A DNA stretch of 49,472 nt from an uncultured Muribaculum sp. GTDB taxonomy: Bacteria > Bacteroidota > Bacteroidia > Bacteroidales > Muribaculaceae. Positions 24,866 to 33,957 of this stretch are shown here, piece after piece. Where the stretch lies: assembly GCA_910578785.1 (NCBI GenBank), contig CAJTSJ010000020.1, forward strand, positions 1-49,472, read 5' to 3'. Each line of letters starts with the position of its first letter. Within the stretch, counting starts at the first letter, position 1. Below the pieces are notes generated by a model. That model saw only the letters and a program-made list of their open reading frames with translations. It did no database searches and was not told the DNA's origin. The position numbers and the translations under genes were made by a program.

Positions 24866-25366
24866 ATGAAAAAATATGTTAATGTTGCCCCCCGAAGGGC
24901 TTTCTGGACGATGCTATGTGTGTCGGCCACGTTATTGATGTCGGCGCAGGCGCCTGCACTTAAACATGTGTTTGACATACATGCCGAGTGCGCTCCGGCA
25001 TTGGTGTCCGGCGATGTCCCGCATGGCAAACGGGTTATGATTCCGATAACCGGAGGATATGTCGACGGTGGCATTACAGCCTCAATTCTCCCCGGCGGAG
25101 CCGACTATCAGTTGGTCGACGAGTCAGACGGCAGAGTGGAGTACAAGGCTGTCTACACCTTCATGACAGCTGATTCGGTTTTGGTCAACGTGACCAACGA
25201 AGGGGTCAGCCGGCAGAATGACGAAGGATTTTATTTTACGACCACTCCTAAATTTGAGGTCGGCAGGGAGTCTGCCTATGATTGGCTTAACAATCATGTG
25301 TTTGTGTGCCGTCCGATAGGATTCGACAACGGGTGTGTCCATCTGAGAGTATGGAAGGTGGAATAG
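24866..25366 (+). CDS. secreted DUF3237-family protein
   Basis: This protein has 166 residues from the ATG at 24866, which starts a basic and then hydrophobic signal peptide (about 1-30). ATGs at 24854 and 24857 are alternatives. The mature part follows the DUF3237 pattern: a strand rich in H-V-F-D, then GKRVMIPITGGYVDGG, then GGADYQLVDESDG and VEYKAVYTF. The family is a small beta-barrel of unknown function. The protein should be periplasmic or extracellular. It is a single-gene unit ending at a strong bidirectional terminator. Confidence 0.75.
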   Translation: MKKYVNVAPRRAFWTMLCVSATLLMSAQAPALKHVFDIHAECAPALVSGDVPHGKRVMIPITGGYVDGGITASILPGGADYQLVDESDGRVEYKAVYTFMTADSVLVNVTNEGVSRQNDEGFYFTTTPKFEVGRESAYDWLNNHVFVCRPIGFDNGCVHLRVWKVE

Positions 25367-25393
25367 CGTGCAGATGGTGGCGATGATATAATA

Positions 25394-25421
25394 AAAAAGG
25401 AGGCCTCGGAGCCTCCTTTTT
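25394..25421. terminator. bidirectional intrinsic terminator
   Basis: A stem of AAAAAGGAGGC (25394-25404) with GCCTCCTTTTT (25411-25421) and a 6-base loop; T-runs exist in both directions. It separates the DUF3237 gene (+) from the GH31 gene (-). Confidence 0.9.
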
Positions 25422-25442
25422 ATATGTGGACGGGAACGATAA

Positions 25443-27692
25443 TCAGATTGAGTACGTGATGGTGACAGCCTTACGGATGTCGGTTGATGGTACGATGACT
25501 ACCGGACAATTTTTGTCGGTGTCTATTTCGACGCGGGCTTTCTTGCCGTTGACTTTCACCGATGCGGTGTCCTTAAGTCCGGGAAGCAGCAGGCGGTAGT
25601 CGCGCTTGGTCACCTGTCCGGGATATGAGCCTTCGGTAGGAGCTACAGTGACGGTGGCCTTGTTGCCGTTCTGGGTGTAGGTCAGGTCGGTAGTGGCGTA
25701 GATGCCTTTCTGATAGTCAAGGGTCAGACCGTCGTCCTCATAGAGTGAATATGTGTTGCTCACATCGCCGGCTGCGGGATATACGCGCATGACGAGGGTG
25801 GTGAGGTCTGCAGTTGCCGGACGCGGAGTATAGGGCTGTGTCGGCAGAATCCATCCGCCCTTCAGATACATCGGAAATTCGTCAAGACTCTTGCTGATAT
25901 AGAGGGTCTGTCCGCCGTCGATTTTCTCATGGGTAAAGTAGTCGTACCATACTTCGTTTGACGGGAACCATACGGTCTGCGATGCGATTTTGTCGGGTCC
26001 TTTACCCGGAGTGCTTATAGGAGCTGCAAGAATGAGGTCGCCGAATGTGAACTCCTGCGGACAGGAGAACGATTCCTTTTCATGTCCGTAGTCGATATAC
26101 ATGCTTCTGTTGAGCGGCAGCATGGTGTTGTGTGTCTGCCATACGCTGCTGTAGATGTAGGGCATCAACTCTGAACGCATGTGGTACATGCGGCGCATGG
26201 CTTTGGTTTCGCGGTCGCCGCTGATCCATGGACGGCGGTCCAGACGTGCATCCTTGGTAGAGTGTACTCTGAGGGCGGCCGAAAGTGCTCCGAACTGTGT
26301 CCAGCGGGCTGTAAGTTCAGGATTCGGTTCCCCGCGGAATCCGCCGATGTCATGTGCCCAGTAGTAGCATCCGCCGTTGCCGCTTCCGGAAGTCAGCTTG
26401 ACTTCAAATGCAAGCATGTCCCAGTTGGCCTGAGCGTCGCCGGAGAATTGGATTGGATGACGGTGGTCGCCCCATCCGGCCCAGCGCGAGTAACCCGCGC
26501 CGCGCTTGTTCTTGCGCATGGAGTTGCGGTAGTACAGCTCGTTGATCCACGCCAGGGTGGTGGTGTTGGTGCCCGGCACGTATGGGTACAGATAGTTCTG
26601 TTGCCAGTCGAGCCACCAGAAGTCAACGCCGATGTTTTCCGACGGGTGGTGGGCGTATTCAAAGAATTGCTTCATGTACTCGGGGTCGCCGGGATTGAAC
26701 AGGGGCACTTCTCCGTCCTTAGCGCCGACGGCCTTGGCAAATGCCGCATAGTTTTCCTCGTGTGGGCGTATGCCGTCGTGGGGATGGTCGTTGAGCGACA
26801 CCGTGATGCCGCGGCTGTGTATCGAGTCGAGCAGGGCGGCGGGGTCTGGAATCAGTTCGCGGTTCCATGTGTAGCCGTTCCAGTTCAGGTGTCCGTTGTG
26901 GCCGGTGCCGACGGTGGCGTCGTTGGTGTGCCAGCCCATATCGAACACTATATTGTCAAGAGGAAAGTCGTTTTCGTCGTAGCCCTTTATGATGTCAAGG
27001 AATTCGTCGGAGGTATAGTCCCAATAGCGGCAGTACCATACTCCATGTATATATTTTCGGGTCATCGGGACCTTGCCGCTGATGGCGCCCAGCGAGGCAA
27101 GCGCGGCCTTGTAGTCGTTGCCGTAGATGAAGCAGTACTGGTCCTGGATGTGGTTCTTGGTGTCGCGGGGCTGAATCCAGCCGTCGACAAGCAGGTCGGC
27201 GCGTCCGTCGTCAATCATATACCAGCCGTCGGTGCTCAGCAGGCCGTCGTCCATAGGAATCTCCTTGGTGACGCGGTCAAGTGTCTCCACCGGTCCGCCA
27301 AGATTGTTTTTGGTGATGAATCGGTTGGTAAACTTCTTCTCCTTGCCGTCAAGCGTGTAGAACACATTGAGATTGGCTGTAGAGAAGGGGAAGCCGTCGT
27401 TGTGGTAGCGGATGCGCAGTGCGGGAGTTGTGATTTCATACCAGTCGCCTTCAAGTGGGGTCACTGTGATTGAATCCGGGTCAAGGGTATTTGACCTGTC
27501 GTAGGCGAACATGGTGGGCTCATCAATGAATTTGCCGTCGTTGGCATATTCAAGGCGCAGCAGGGTCGGGGTGATGATGGTCATACGGGCATTCCCGAAC
27601 ACTAAAGGATTGCCTTTAGCGTTCGTGCCGGCTGTCGCTGACGAGAACCCGAGAGTCAGCAGCAGTAAGATTGAAAATACTCGATTAAACAT
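25443..27692 (-). CDS. GH31 alpha-glucosidase-family glycoside hydrolase, periplasmic
   Basis: This 749-residue protein has a Sec signal peptide (1-22), a GH31 N-terminal beta domain (about 25-220), the catalytic barrel (about 225-560) and C-terminal beta domains with a DUF5110-like tail. The expected nucleophile is Asp362 in the WWLDWQQ motif, and the acid/base is Asp419 in the FSGDAQ motif; HDIGGFRG is also conserved. GH31 enzymes mainly cleave alpha-glucosides or alpha-xylosides, or act by transfer; specificity is not readable. It is the last gene of the SusC/SusD operon, 15 bases after the phosphoesterase gene, so it should act on the product imported by that pair. Confidence 0.93.
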   Translation of the reverse strand: MFNRVFSILLLLTLGFSSATAGTNAKGNPLVFGNARMTIITPTLLRLEYANDGKFIDEPTMFAYDRSNTLDPDSITVTPLEGDWYEITTPALRIRYHNDGFPFSTANLNVFYTLDGKEKKFTNRFITKNNLGGPVETLDRVTKEIPMDDGLLSTDGWYMIDDGRADLLVDGWIQPRDTKNHIQDQYCFIYGNDYKAALASLGAISGKVPMTRKYIHGVWYCRYWDYTSDEFLDIIKGYDENDFPLDNIVFDMGWHTNDATVGTGHNGHLNWNGYTWNRELIPDPAALLDSIHSRGITVSLNDHPHDGIRPHEENYAAFAKAVGAKDGEVPLFNPGDPEYMKQFFEYAHHPSENIGVDFWWLDWQQNYLYPYVPGTNTTTLAWINELYYRNSMRKNKRGAGYSRWAGWGDHRHPIQFSGDAQANWDMLAFEVKLTSGSGNGGCYYWAHDIGGFRGEPNPELTARWTQFGALSAALRVHSTKDARLDRRPWISGDRETKAMRRMYHMRSELMPYIYSSVWQTHNTMLPLNRSMYIDYGHEKESFSCPQEFTFGDLILAAPISTPGKGPDKIASQTVWFPSNEVWYDYFTHEKIDGGQTLYISKSLDEFPMYLKGGWILPTQPYTPRPATADLTTLVMRVYPAAGDVSNTYSLYEDDGLTLDYQKGIYATTDLTYTQNGNKATVTVAPTEGSYPGQVTKRDYRLLLPGLKDTASVKVNGKKARVEIDTDKNCPVVIVPSTDIRKAVTITYSI

Positions 27693-27707
27693 GTGGAGGT
27701 ACTGAAT

Positions 27708-29243
27708 TTATTGGTTATTGTTAACTGATGCGGTGTATACGTTGCCGTAGGGGTCGGATGCGCGGACGGTGATGGTCTGCCAGTCGGCCTTTGCGGGCTT
27801 ATAGAGGAACATGTGGTCGTTGTTGGTTTCCGGTTCGGCCGACGGACGCTTTTCCCAGGGATTGTCCCACTGCAGGGTCTTCACGGCTTCGGGGTCGAGT
27901 GTCTTGGTGTTCCTAAGCTCGGTCCATGAACCGCCGTCTTCCTGGAGCTCCACGGTCCAGTCGGTATGCCAGAAGAACACGTTGACGAGAAGCGACTCGT
28001 TGTCGTTGATCAGAGGAAGTCCGGAGTCTTTGTCACGGCCTGCGCGGTAGGTGGCGTCTTCGGGCAAGTATATCTTGATCTGGTAGTCGCGTGGTGTCTC
28101 CGAACCGATGTAATATTTGTCTACGACCTTATTGCCGTCAAACTCCAGCACTGCATAGCCCCGGGGGCTGCCGTCGTTGCAGATGACACCGTTCCAGTAT
28201 GCTCCCATGACGGCGCCTATGGTGGTCTCGTTGATGTTGTCGGCTATCGTTGTGATATAGTTGTTGTGCGAGTGGCCTGACAGAATCTGTACCTGGGGAT
28301 AGTCCTTTACCAGGTTGTAAAGCGCCTGGTTGTTGGTCACATGGTTGCCGGGGTTGTTACGGCGCATGGTAGGGATGTGGGTGGCGATGAGAATTGACTT
28401 GTCTTTGCCGACATGCTCAAGGTCTTTTGCAAGCCATTCAAGTTGCTGGTCGGTGATGGTGGCCGAATAGTCGTTACGGTCTGATACGCCACGGTAGAGA
28501 ACATCGTCGAGCACTACGAGGTGCCATTGGCCGATGTTGCAGGAATAGTATGTCGGGCCGAGGGCATCGCGGAATTCGCGGTCTGACTCGGTGTCGTTCT
28601 TGACGGTCTCGTTGTGGTCGTGGTTGCCGATTACAGAGAACATTGGTATTCCGGGCTGTGCCACCATGCGCTTATAGGTCGGGAACAGGTCGGGCTTGTT
28701 CCATACGAGGTCGCCGAGCGATATGCCGTAGACATTGCCGGTGAGCGAAGCCGCGAAGTCGACCATGTTGCCCATGATGTCGTCGTTCCAGATGGCTATG
28801 TCCACGTTGTCGCCTATCTGCGGGTCGGCGATGGTGAACAGTTTGAATCCCTGCGACACCGGACGGCTCTTAAGCTTGAAGTCCATCTGAATCACCGCGT
28901 CCTCGTCGAAGCGCAGGGTCTTGTATATCTTGGGCAGGCCGCTCTCTTCCGGGATGGCGCAGTCGGCGGGAACCGACACGAAGATGTGCTGGCGTCCTGA
29001 GGAGCGCATTTGGTATTCGCCGTTCTCGTCGGTGGCAATGACGTTGATTCCGTCACTGACCACAACTCCCTGGCGGGGCACTCCGTCGACAGTCACCCTC
29101 CCGACAACGTTCATGCCGGGACGATGCTGGATGGTGAGGTCTTCGTTTTCAACGCCGTCGCGGTGTGCCACCTTGTTGTCTTCACAAGATGTCAACATGA
29201 TGGTTGCCAGGGCGGAATATGTCAGATATTTAAATAGTTTCAT
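27708..29243 (-). CDS. calcineurin-like phosphoesterase, lipoprotein, PUL member
   Basis: This 511-residue lipoprotein has the lipobox LTSC at the end of its signal peptide and an acidic CEDNK start typical of surface-exposed Bacteroidetes lipoproteins (inference). An N-terminal beta domain (about 45-125) is followed by a metallophosphoesterase domain with IADPQIGD (Gln instead of His in the first motif), SLGDLVW, VIGNHDHNE, THIP and GHSHNN, and a C-terminal beta domain (about 365-511) of the 'MetallophosC' kind. It sits between SusD and GH31, so it probably removes a phosphate or phosphodiester from the PUL substrate (inference). A close paralog lies at 36573-38063. Confidence 0.9.
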   Translation of the reverse strand: MKLFKYLTYSALATIMLTSCEDNKVAHRDGVENEDLTIQHRPGMNVVGRVTVDGVPRQGVVVSDGINVIATDENGEYQMRSSGRQHIFVSVPADCAIPEESGLPKIYKTLRFDEDAVIQMDFKLKSRPVSQGFKLFTIADPQIGDNVDIAIWNDDIMGNMVDFAASLTGNVYGISLGDLVWNKPDLFPTYKRMVAQPGIPMFSVIGNHDHNETVKNDTESDREFRDALGPTYYSCNIGQWHLVVLDDVLYRGVSDRNDYSATITDQQLEWLAKDLEHVGKDKSILIATHIPTMRRNNPGNHVTNNQALYNLVKDYPQVQILSGHSHNNYITTIADNINETTIGAVMGAYWNGVICNDGSPRGYAVLEFDGNKVVDKYYIGSETPRDYQIKIYLPEDATYRAGRDKDSGLPLINDNESLLVNVFFWHTDWTVELQEDGGSWTELRNTKTLDPEAVKTLQWDNPWEKRPSAEPETNNDHMFLYKPAKADWQTITVRASDPYGNVYTASVNNNQ

Positions 29244-29291
29244 TTATAGTAAGGTGTTAATCGTTTTTTTGTATTAGGTTGTGATAAAAGT

Positions 29292-30944
29292 TTAGTAACC
29301 GGGGTTCTGGGTCAGCAACGGATTGCCGGCGATAGCCGTGCTCGGAAGGGGGAAGATACGCTTTGTGGCATCGGAAGGTTCGTGGTCCCACCAGGCTTCG
29401 GTGTCCCAGAGTCCGAGGCGGATGAGGTCGGTGCGGCGGCGGCCTTCGCCCAGAAATTCAATCATCCATTCATCGGCCAGACGGTAAACGTTGAAGTTGT
29501 CGGGAACGGGGTCCGGATCGACGTTGCCTGCGAAGTTGCGTTCGCGTACCTTGTTGATGAGCTTGGCGGCTTCACTTTTGTTGCCGTCGCGCCAGAGGCA
29601 TTCGGCGAGCATGTAGTAGATTTCGGTCAGACGGATTGCCGGGCAATCGGGATTCCAAAGATACTGAATATCCGCGTTATTGGGAATAGGAGCCTTGACT
29701 AATCTTACGCCGGAGTCTTCCGAACCGGCCAGCATGTTTGATTCTTTACCGGTCACGTTGATGTAGTCTTTAAGCACGATGTCCTGTCCGGCCTTGTCCT
29801 TCATGCCTTTTACGGTCTTTCCGGTCAGAGGGTTCTTCTGTTCGCCTACGCAGAACATTCCCTGGTACTTCTTGCCTCCGAGATATACGTAAGGCTTTTT
29901 GCGGAGGTCCTTGTCGTGGAACTTCTCGTAGGGGTTGCCGAGTTTCCACTGCGAGTATACGGGGCTGCCTTCAGATTCGCGTGACGGAGTGAGGCAGAAG
30001 CCGTTGTAGATGGACGCGGGGAACGATACGTCGAAGTAGTCGCGGGCCTGCTGGCTGTAGAAGTAGCGGTAGTACCAGTTCCATTCGAGCTTGGCATTTT
30101 CCGAAGGTACATTCCAGATGGCTTCCGGCGACTTGTCGTTGTCGAACGAGTGGGGGCCGTACCAGGTGGGGTCGAGGTCATACTTGCCGTAGACTCCGTT
30201 GATGATGTCCTGGCAGATCTTGGCCGCGTCGGCATAGCGCTTCACGCCTGTGTAGGCTTCAGAGTTGAAGTAGAGCTGGGCGAGCATCGCGGCCGCGGCT
30301 CCCTGCTTGATGTAGCCGTCTTCGCTGGCTCCGAGCACTTCTTTCTTGTTGAGCTGCGGGATGGCATCCTTGAGCAGACCCTCGATGAAATCAAATGTCT
30401 CCTGTGCCGTTGAGCGGCTGGTCACTGCATCGTTGACCGAGCGGTATATAGCCATTCCTCCGAAGAAGTCCAGCCCGCGCATATAGTAGTATGCCATGAT
30501 TGAGTTGAGCTGGTTGAGGTGGTCGGCCTTGACTTTGTCGTCGAGGCCGATTGCATTGTAGTTTACGCCTGCGAGGTCTTCATAGGCTTCGAGAGCGCGT
30601 GCCACGCCCTGGACCGTACCGGTGTAGGTGTTGTCAACGAATCGGTCGTTGGGGACCCAGGTGTGGTACTGCAGACGGAGATACTCGCCGTTGTTGTAGA
30701 AGTCCGATCCACGGGTGGGGCAGGTCATCTCGTCGGTGGTCAGCTCCTGGAGATACCAGCGGTCGGCTCCTACATACCACTTCCAGTGGGTGAAAGGACG
30801 GCAGAGGATGGCATAGGTGTTCTCCGGGCAGGTTATGAATGTGTCGGGGGTGACGCTTGAGTAATACTCCTCGTTAAGGTCGCAGGAGTTGAGGGTCACG
30901 GCTCCGAATAAAGCCAGCAATGTATATTTCAGGTTCTTCTTCAT
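29292..30944 (-). CDS. SusD/RagB-family surface glycan-binding lipoprotein
   Basis: This 550-residue lipoprotein has the lipobox NSC with Cys at about residue 21, followed by DLNEEYYSS. The N-terminal part and the TPR-like helical scaffold (EDLAGVNYNAI, MAYYYMRGLDFFGGM, then LYFNSEAYTGV) are typical of SusD. The C-terminal part RLTEIYYMLAECLWRDGN and the closing LPSTAIAGNPLLTQNPGY are family hallmarks. It caps the SusC channel and binds the incoming oligosaccharide. It lies 31 bases after susC. The ligand cannot be told from sequence. Confidence 0.96.
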   Translation of the reverse strand: MKKNLKYTLLALFGAVTLNSCDLNEEYYSSVTPDTFITCPENTYAILCRPFTHWKWYVGADRWYLQELTTDEMTCPTRGSDFYNNGEYLRLQYHTWVPNDRFVDNTYTGTVQGVARALEAYEDLAGVNYNAIGLDDKVKADHLNQLNSIMAYYYMRGLDFFGGMAIYRSVNDAVTSRSTAQETFDFIEGLLKDAIPQLNKKEVLGASEDGYIKQGAAAAMLAQLYFNSEAYTGVKRYADAAKICQDIINGVYGKYDLDPTWYGPHSFDNDKSPEAIWNVPSENAKLEWNWYYRYFYSQQARDYFDVSFPASIYNGFCLTPSRESEGSPVYSQWKLGNPYEKFHDKDLRKKPYVYLGGKKYQGMFCVGEQKNPLTGKTVKGMKDKAGQDIVLKDYINVTGKESNMLAGSEDSGVRLVKAPIPNNADIQYLWNPDCPAIRLTEIYYMLAECLWRDGNKSEAAKLINKVRERNFAGNVDPDPVPDNFNVYRLADEWMIEFLGEGRRRTDLIRLGLWDTEAWWDHEPSDATKRIFPLPSTAIAGNPLLTQNPGY

Positions 30945-30975
30945 GTTTAATTTCGTTAGTATTCAGATTTGGATA

Positions 30976-33939
30976 TTAGAAAGTTAATTGAGCGCCGAAT
31001 GTCCAGCGGGTGGTCTGCGGATACATGCTTGTGGCACTTCTTACGTATTCGAATCCTGGGAAGAGTCCGTTGATGTTTACTTCCGGATTGTAACCGTTGT
31101 ATTTGGTGAAGCAGGCGAGGTCGCGGGCTGTCACGTACAGACGGGCGCGGGTGAGGTATTTGTTCCAACGCGAAGTGTCGATAGTGTAGCCTAATGTGAG
31201 GGCGTCAATCTTAAGGAACGAAGCGTCGGAGATGAAGTAGTCCGAAGTGATTCGGGTATCATTGATGGCTTTATTGTCGGTATAGGCTATCTTCAGCACA
31301 TTCTGCTGCGATGACGACTTAAGACCGTGGTAAAGGTTGATCTGGCTGAAAGCGTCGTAGTCGAGCCAGGAGCGCAGCGAGATTCCGAGGTCGAAGTTGC
31401 GGTAGCGGAATGTGTGGTCCATTGACAGGATGAACTTCGGCACGGCGTTGCCTACGTAGTGCTTGTTCTCGTCAACGAGGTTGTTGACAGCTCCGTCGCG
31501 TGCCGGAACCACGTTCATGTCCTTGTCGTAGATGAGCCATTTGCCGTCGGCATCGAGTCCGGCGTGCTTGAACACCCAGAACTGTCCGATGGTGGAGCCG
31601 TTGACAATCTTGCTTGCGTAGCCCATTGAAGCCGGGAATGCATCACCGTAGAGGTAGGAGTTGGCGGCGCCGAGGTTCTTGATCTTCGACGAGTTCTGCG
31701 AAGCGCGGAATGTGGCCGACCAGGAGAAGTCGCGGGTCTTTATGATATCGCCTCCGATTTCAAATTCCCAACCGTCGTTGGTGAGGTTGCCGACGTTCTT
31801 CATGATGGTGTCATAGAGCATCGGTGGCACCGGTGCGGGAACTTCAAAGAGCATGTCGTCGACCTGGCGGTGGTAGATGTCAAACTTACCGTAAAGGCGG
31901 TTGTTGAAGAACGAGTAATCTATACCTACGTTGAACTCTTTCTTTTCCTCCCACTTGAGGTCGGGATTGATGTTGCGGGTCGAACCGTAACCGGGCTGCC
32001 AGATTCCGAGGGTAGGCCAGAGGTCATTTGACTTATATGTACGCACGGTGTAGCCTGAGCCGAAGTCGTTGTTTCCGGTGACGCCGTAGCCTACGCGGAT
32101 TTTGAGGTCGTTGAGCCACTCTACGTCTTCAAGGAACTTCTCGTTGCTGATGCGCCATCCGCCCGAGATTGACCAGAAGTTGCCCCAGCGGTTGTTGGGT
32201 CCGAACTTGGAGCTGCCTTCGCGGCGGTAGCTCACAGTGGCCATATAAGTGTCGCGGAACGAGTAATTGGCGCGTCCGAAGATAGCCAGAAGGCGTTCGC
32301 GGGGATCCTTGCGTGAGGTCATTGTGGCATATCCGTCGGAAAGGTCGGTTCCTGCCGACATGTCCCATCCTCCGATTCCGTCAACGGTGAAGTTGGCGTT
32401 GGTCATGCTGAATGCCTCGCCGTTTTCTTCATAGAAGCTCCATCCTGCCACTGCGTCGAAGCGGTGGTCGCGTCCGAAGTCGCGCATGAAGGTGGCATAA
32501 GCCTCGAATGAATAGTTGGTGGTCTTCGAGAAGGAGTGCTCGGCCTGTCCGCGCTTGCTTGAATCAATGCTGTTGCGGTGGCTCTGGTTGAAGTACAGAT
32601 ACTTCTGGTACTGGCGCTGGTCGACACCCATTGTGCCTTGGATCCAGAGTCCGTCGAGCAGGGTTATCTTGAGAGTTGCGTCGGCCAATAACCACTGGTC
32701 CTTGCCGCTGTAGTCCTGATATTCTATGTCGGCCACGGGGTTCCAGTCGGTTCCCGAGAATCCGATGGTGTTGACATTGTACTTCTTAGGATTGTTGGGG
32801 TCCATCAAAGGGATGGTGGGGTTCAGCTCGATGGCTTTCTGGAAAGTATAGGAGCCGTTGCGGCGGTCGCGGTCAGCCTGACGGTACTGGGCCTTCATGG
32901 ATATTTCCACTTTGCCGTCCCACATCTGGTAACGTCCGTTGATACGTCCTGAGAAGTCTTCACGTCCGTCGCCGATGACCACACCTTCCTGGTTCTGATA
33001 AACAAGTGAAGAGTAGAGCTGGAGCGACTTCGTGCCTCCGGAGATTGACAGCGAGTGGCGCTGCGAGAAGGGATTTGAACGGCACAGCTCGCGGTACCAG
33101 TCGGTGTCTGAGCCGTAGTCCTGGCCGATGCCGTATTCGACGTATTCCTGCGAAGAGAGCAGGTCGAGATGCTTACGCACGCTTTCGGTGGAGAGTTCTA
33201 CCGAGTAGTTCACCTGGGTTTTGCCTTCCTTGGCGCGCTTTGTGGTGACGAGGATTACGCCTGCCGCCGCACGTGTACCGTAGATGGCGCCTGCCGATGC
33301 GTCCTTAAGCACGTCGATTGACTCGATGTCTTCCTGGTTGATGGCGCGGAGGTCGCCTCCGGGCACTCCGTCGATGACTACGAGCGGACCCTGTCCGGCG
33401 TTGACCGAAGCCACACCGCGGAGCTGATAGTCATTGGAGGCGTTGGGGCTGGCGCTTCCGGAGATGGTCAGGCCTGACACCTTGCCCTGTAGGGCGGTGG
33501 CGATGGTCGAGCCTCCGAGCCCTGAGATGAGGTTGTCGCCCTTGATGGAGGTGATTGACGAAGTCACTCGCTTCTTTTCCATGGTTCCGTAGCCTACTAC
33601 CACAACGTCTTTAAGCATTGTGGAGCTTTCTTTGAGGACAACGTCTATATGGGTCTGGTCGCCGATCTTTACAAGGGCTGTCTCGTAGCCCACTGAGGAG
33701 ATTCGCAGTTCCTGGCCTTTTTTCGCGTCGATGGAGAAGTTGCCGTCGAGGTCGGCCGAAGTTCCGGTCGAGGTTCCGCTGATCATCACGGTGGCTCCGA
33801 TAAGGGGCTCGCCGGTGGAATCGGTCACGGTTCCTGTAATCTGCGCTATGGCCGAGGAGAGTCCTCCCGACACCATGCACATGAGTAATATGCAAATTAT
33901 CTTATTCAGATTTATTGCGTCAGCAAATCTGGATGTCAT
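30976..33939 (-). CDS. SusC/RagA-family TonB-linked outer-membrane transporter
   Basis: This 987-residue protein has a signal peptide (about 1-33), a carboxypeptidase-D-like domain (about 34-115, beginning ITGTVTDSTGEPLIGA), a TonB-box/linker VVVVGYGTMEKKRV, a plug domain (about 125-235, with LVVIDGVPGG and GTRAAAGVILVTTK) and a C-terminal barrel. It imports oligosaccharides across the outer membrane, powered by TonB. No N-terminal signalling (FecR-interacting) extension is present. It follows two BACON lipoprotein genes rather than preceding them, an unusual order. Confidence 0.97.
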   Translation of the reverse strand: MTSRFADAINLNKIICILLMCMVSGGLSSAIAQITGTVTDSTGEPLIGATVMISGTSTGTSADLDGNFSIDAKKGQELRISSVGYETALVKIGDQTHIDVVLKESSTMLKDVVVVGYGTMEKKRVTSSITSIKGDNLISGLGGSTIATALQGKVSGLTISGSASPNASNDYQLRGVASVNAGQGPLVVIDGVPGGDLRAINQEDIESIDVLKDASAGAIYGTRAAAGVILVTTKRAKEGKTQVNYSVELSTESVRKHLDLLSSQEYVEYGIGQDYGSDTDWYRELCRSNPFSQRHSLSISGGTKSLQLYSSLVYQNQEGVVIGDGREDFSGRINGRYQMWDGKVEISMKAQYRQADRDRRNGSYTFQKAIELNPTIPLMDPNNPKKYNVNTIGFSGTDWNPVADIEYQDYSGKDQWLLADATLKITLLDGLWIQGTMGVDQRQYQKYLYFNQSHRNSIDSSKRGQAEHSFSKTTNYSFEAYATFMRDFGRDHRFDAVAGWSFYEENGEAFSMTNANFTVDGIGGWDMSAGTDLSDGYATMTSRKDPRERLLAIFGRANYSFRDTYMATVSYRREGSSKFGPNNRWGNFWSISGGWRISNEKFLEDVEWLNDLKIRVGYGVTGNNDFGSGYTVRTYKSNDLWPTLGIWQPGYGSTRNINPDLKWEEKKEFNVGIDYSFFNNRLYGKFDIYHRQVDDMLFEVPAPVPPMLYDTIMKNVGNLTNDGWEFEIGGDIIKTRDFSWSATFRASQNSSKIKNLGAANSYLYGDAFPASMGYASKIVNGSTIGQFWVFKHAGLDADGKWLIYDKDMNVVPARDGAVNNLVDENKHYVGNAVPKFILSMDHTFRYRNFDLGISLRSWLDYDAFSQINLYHGLKSSSQQNVLKIAYTDNKAINDTRITSDYFISDASFLKIDALTLGYTIDTSRWNKYLTRARLYVTARDLACFTKYNGYNPEVNINGLFPGFEYVRSATSMYPQTTRWTFGAQLTF

Positions 33940-33957
33940 AGTATTTTCGTTGTGATA

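Noticed and set aside
26181..27473. 430-codon plus-strand open frame inside the GH31 gene
   Set aside because: It is antisense to a clear GH31 gene, and its valine-rich, repetitive translation has no domain or signal. Long antisense frames arise from the codon bias here.
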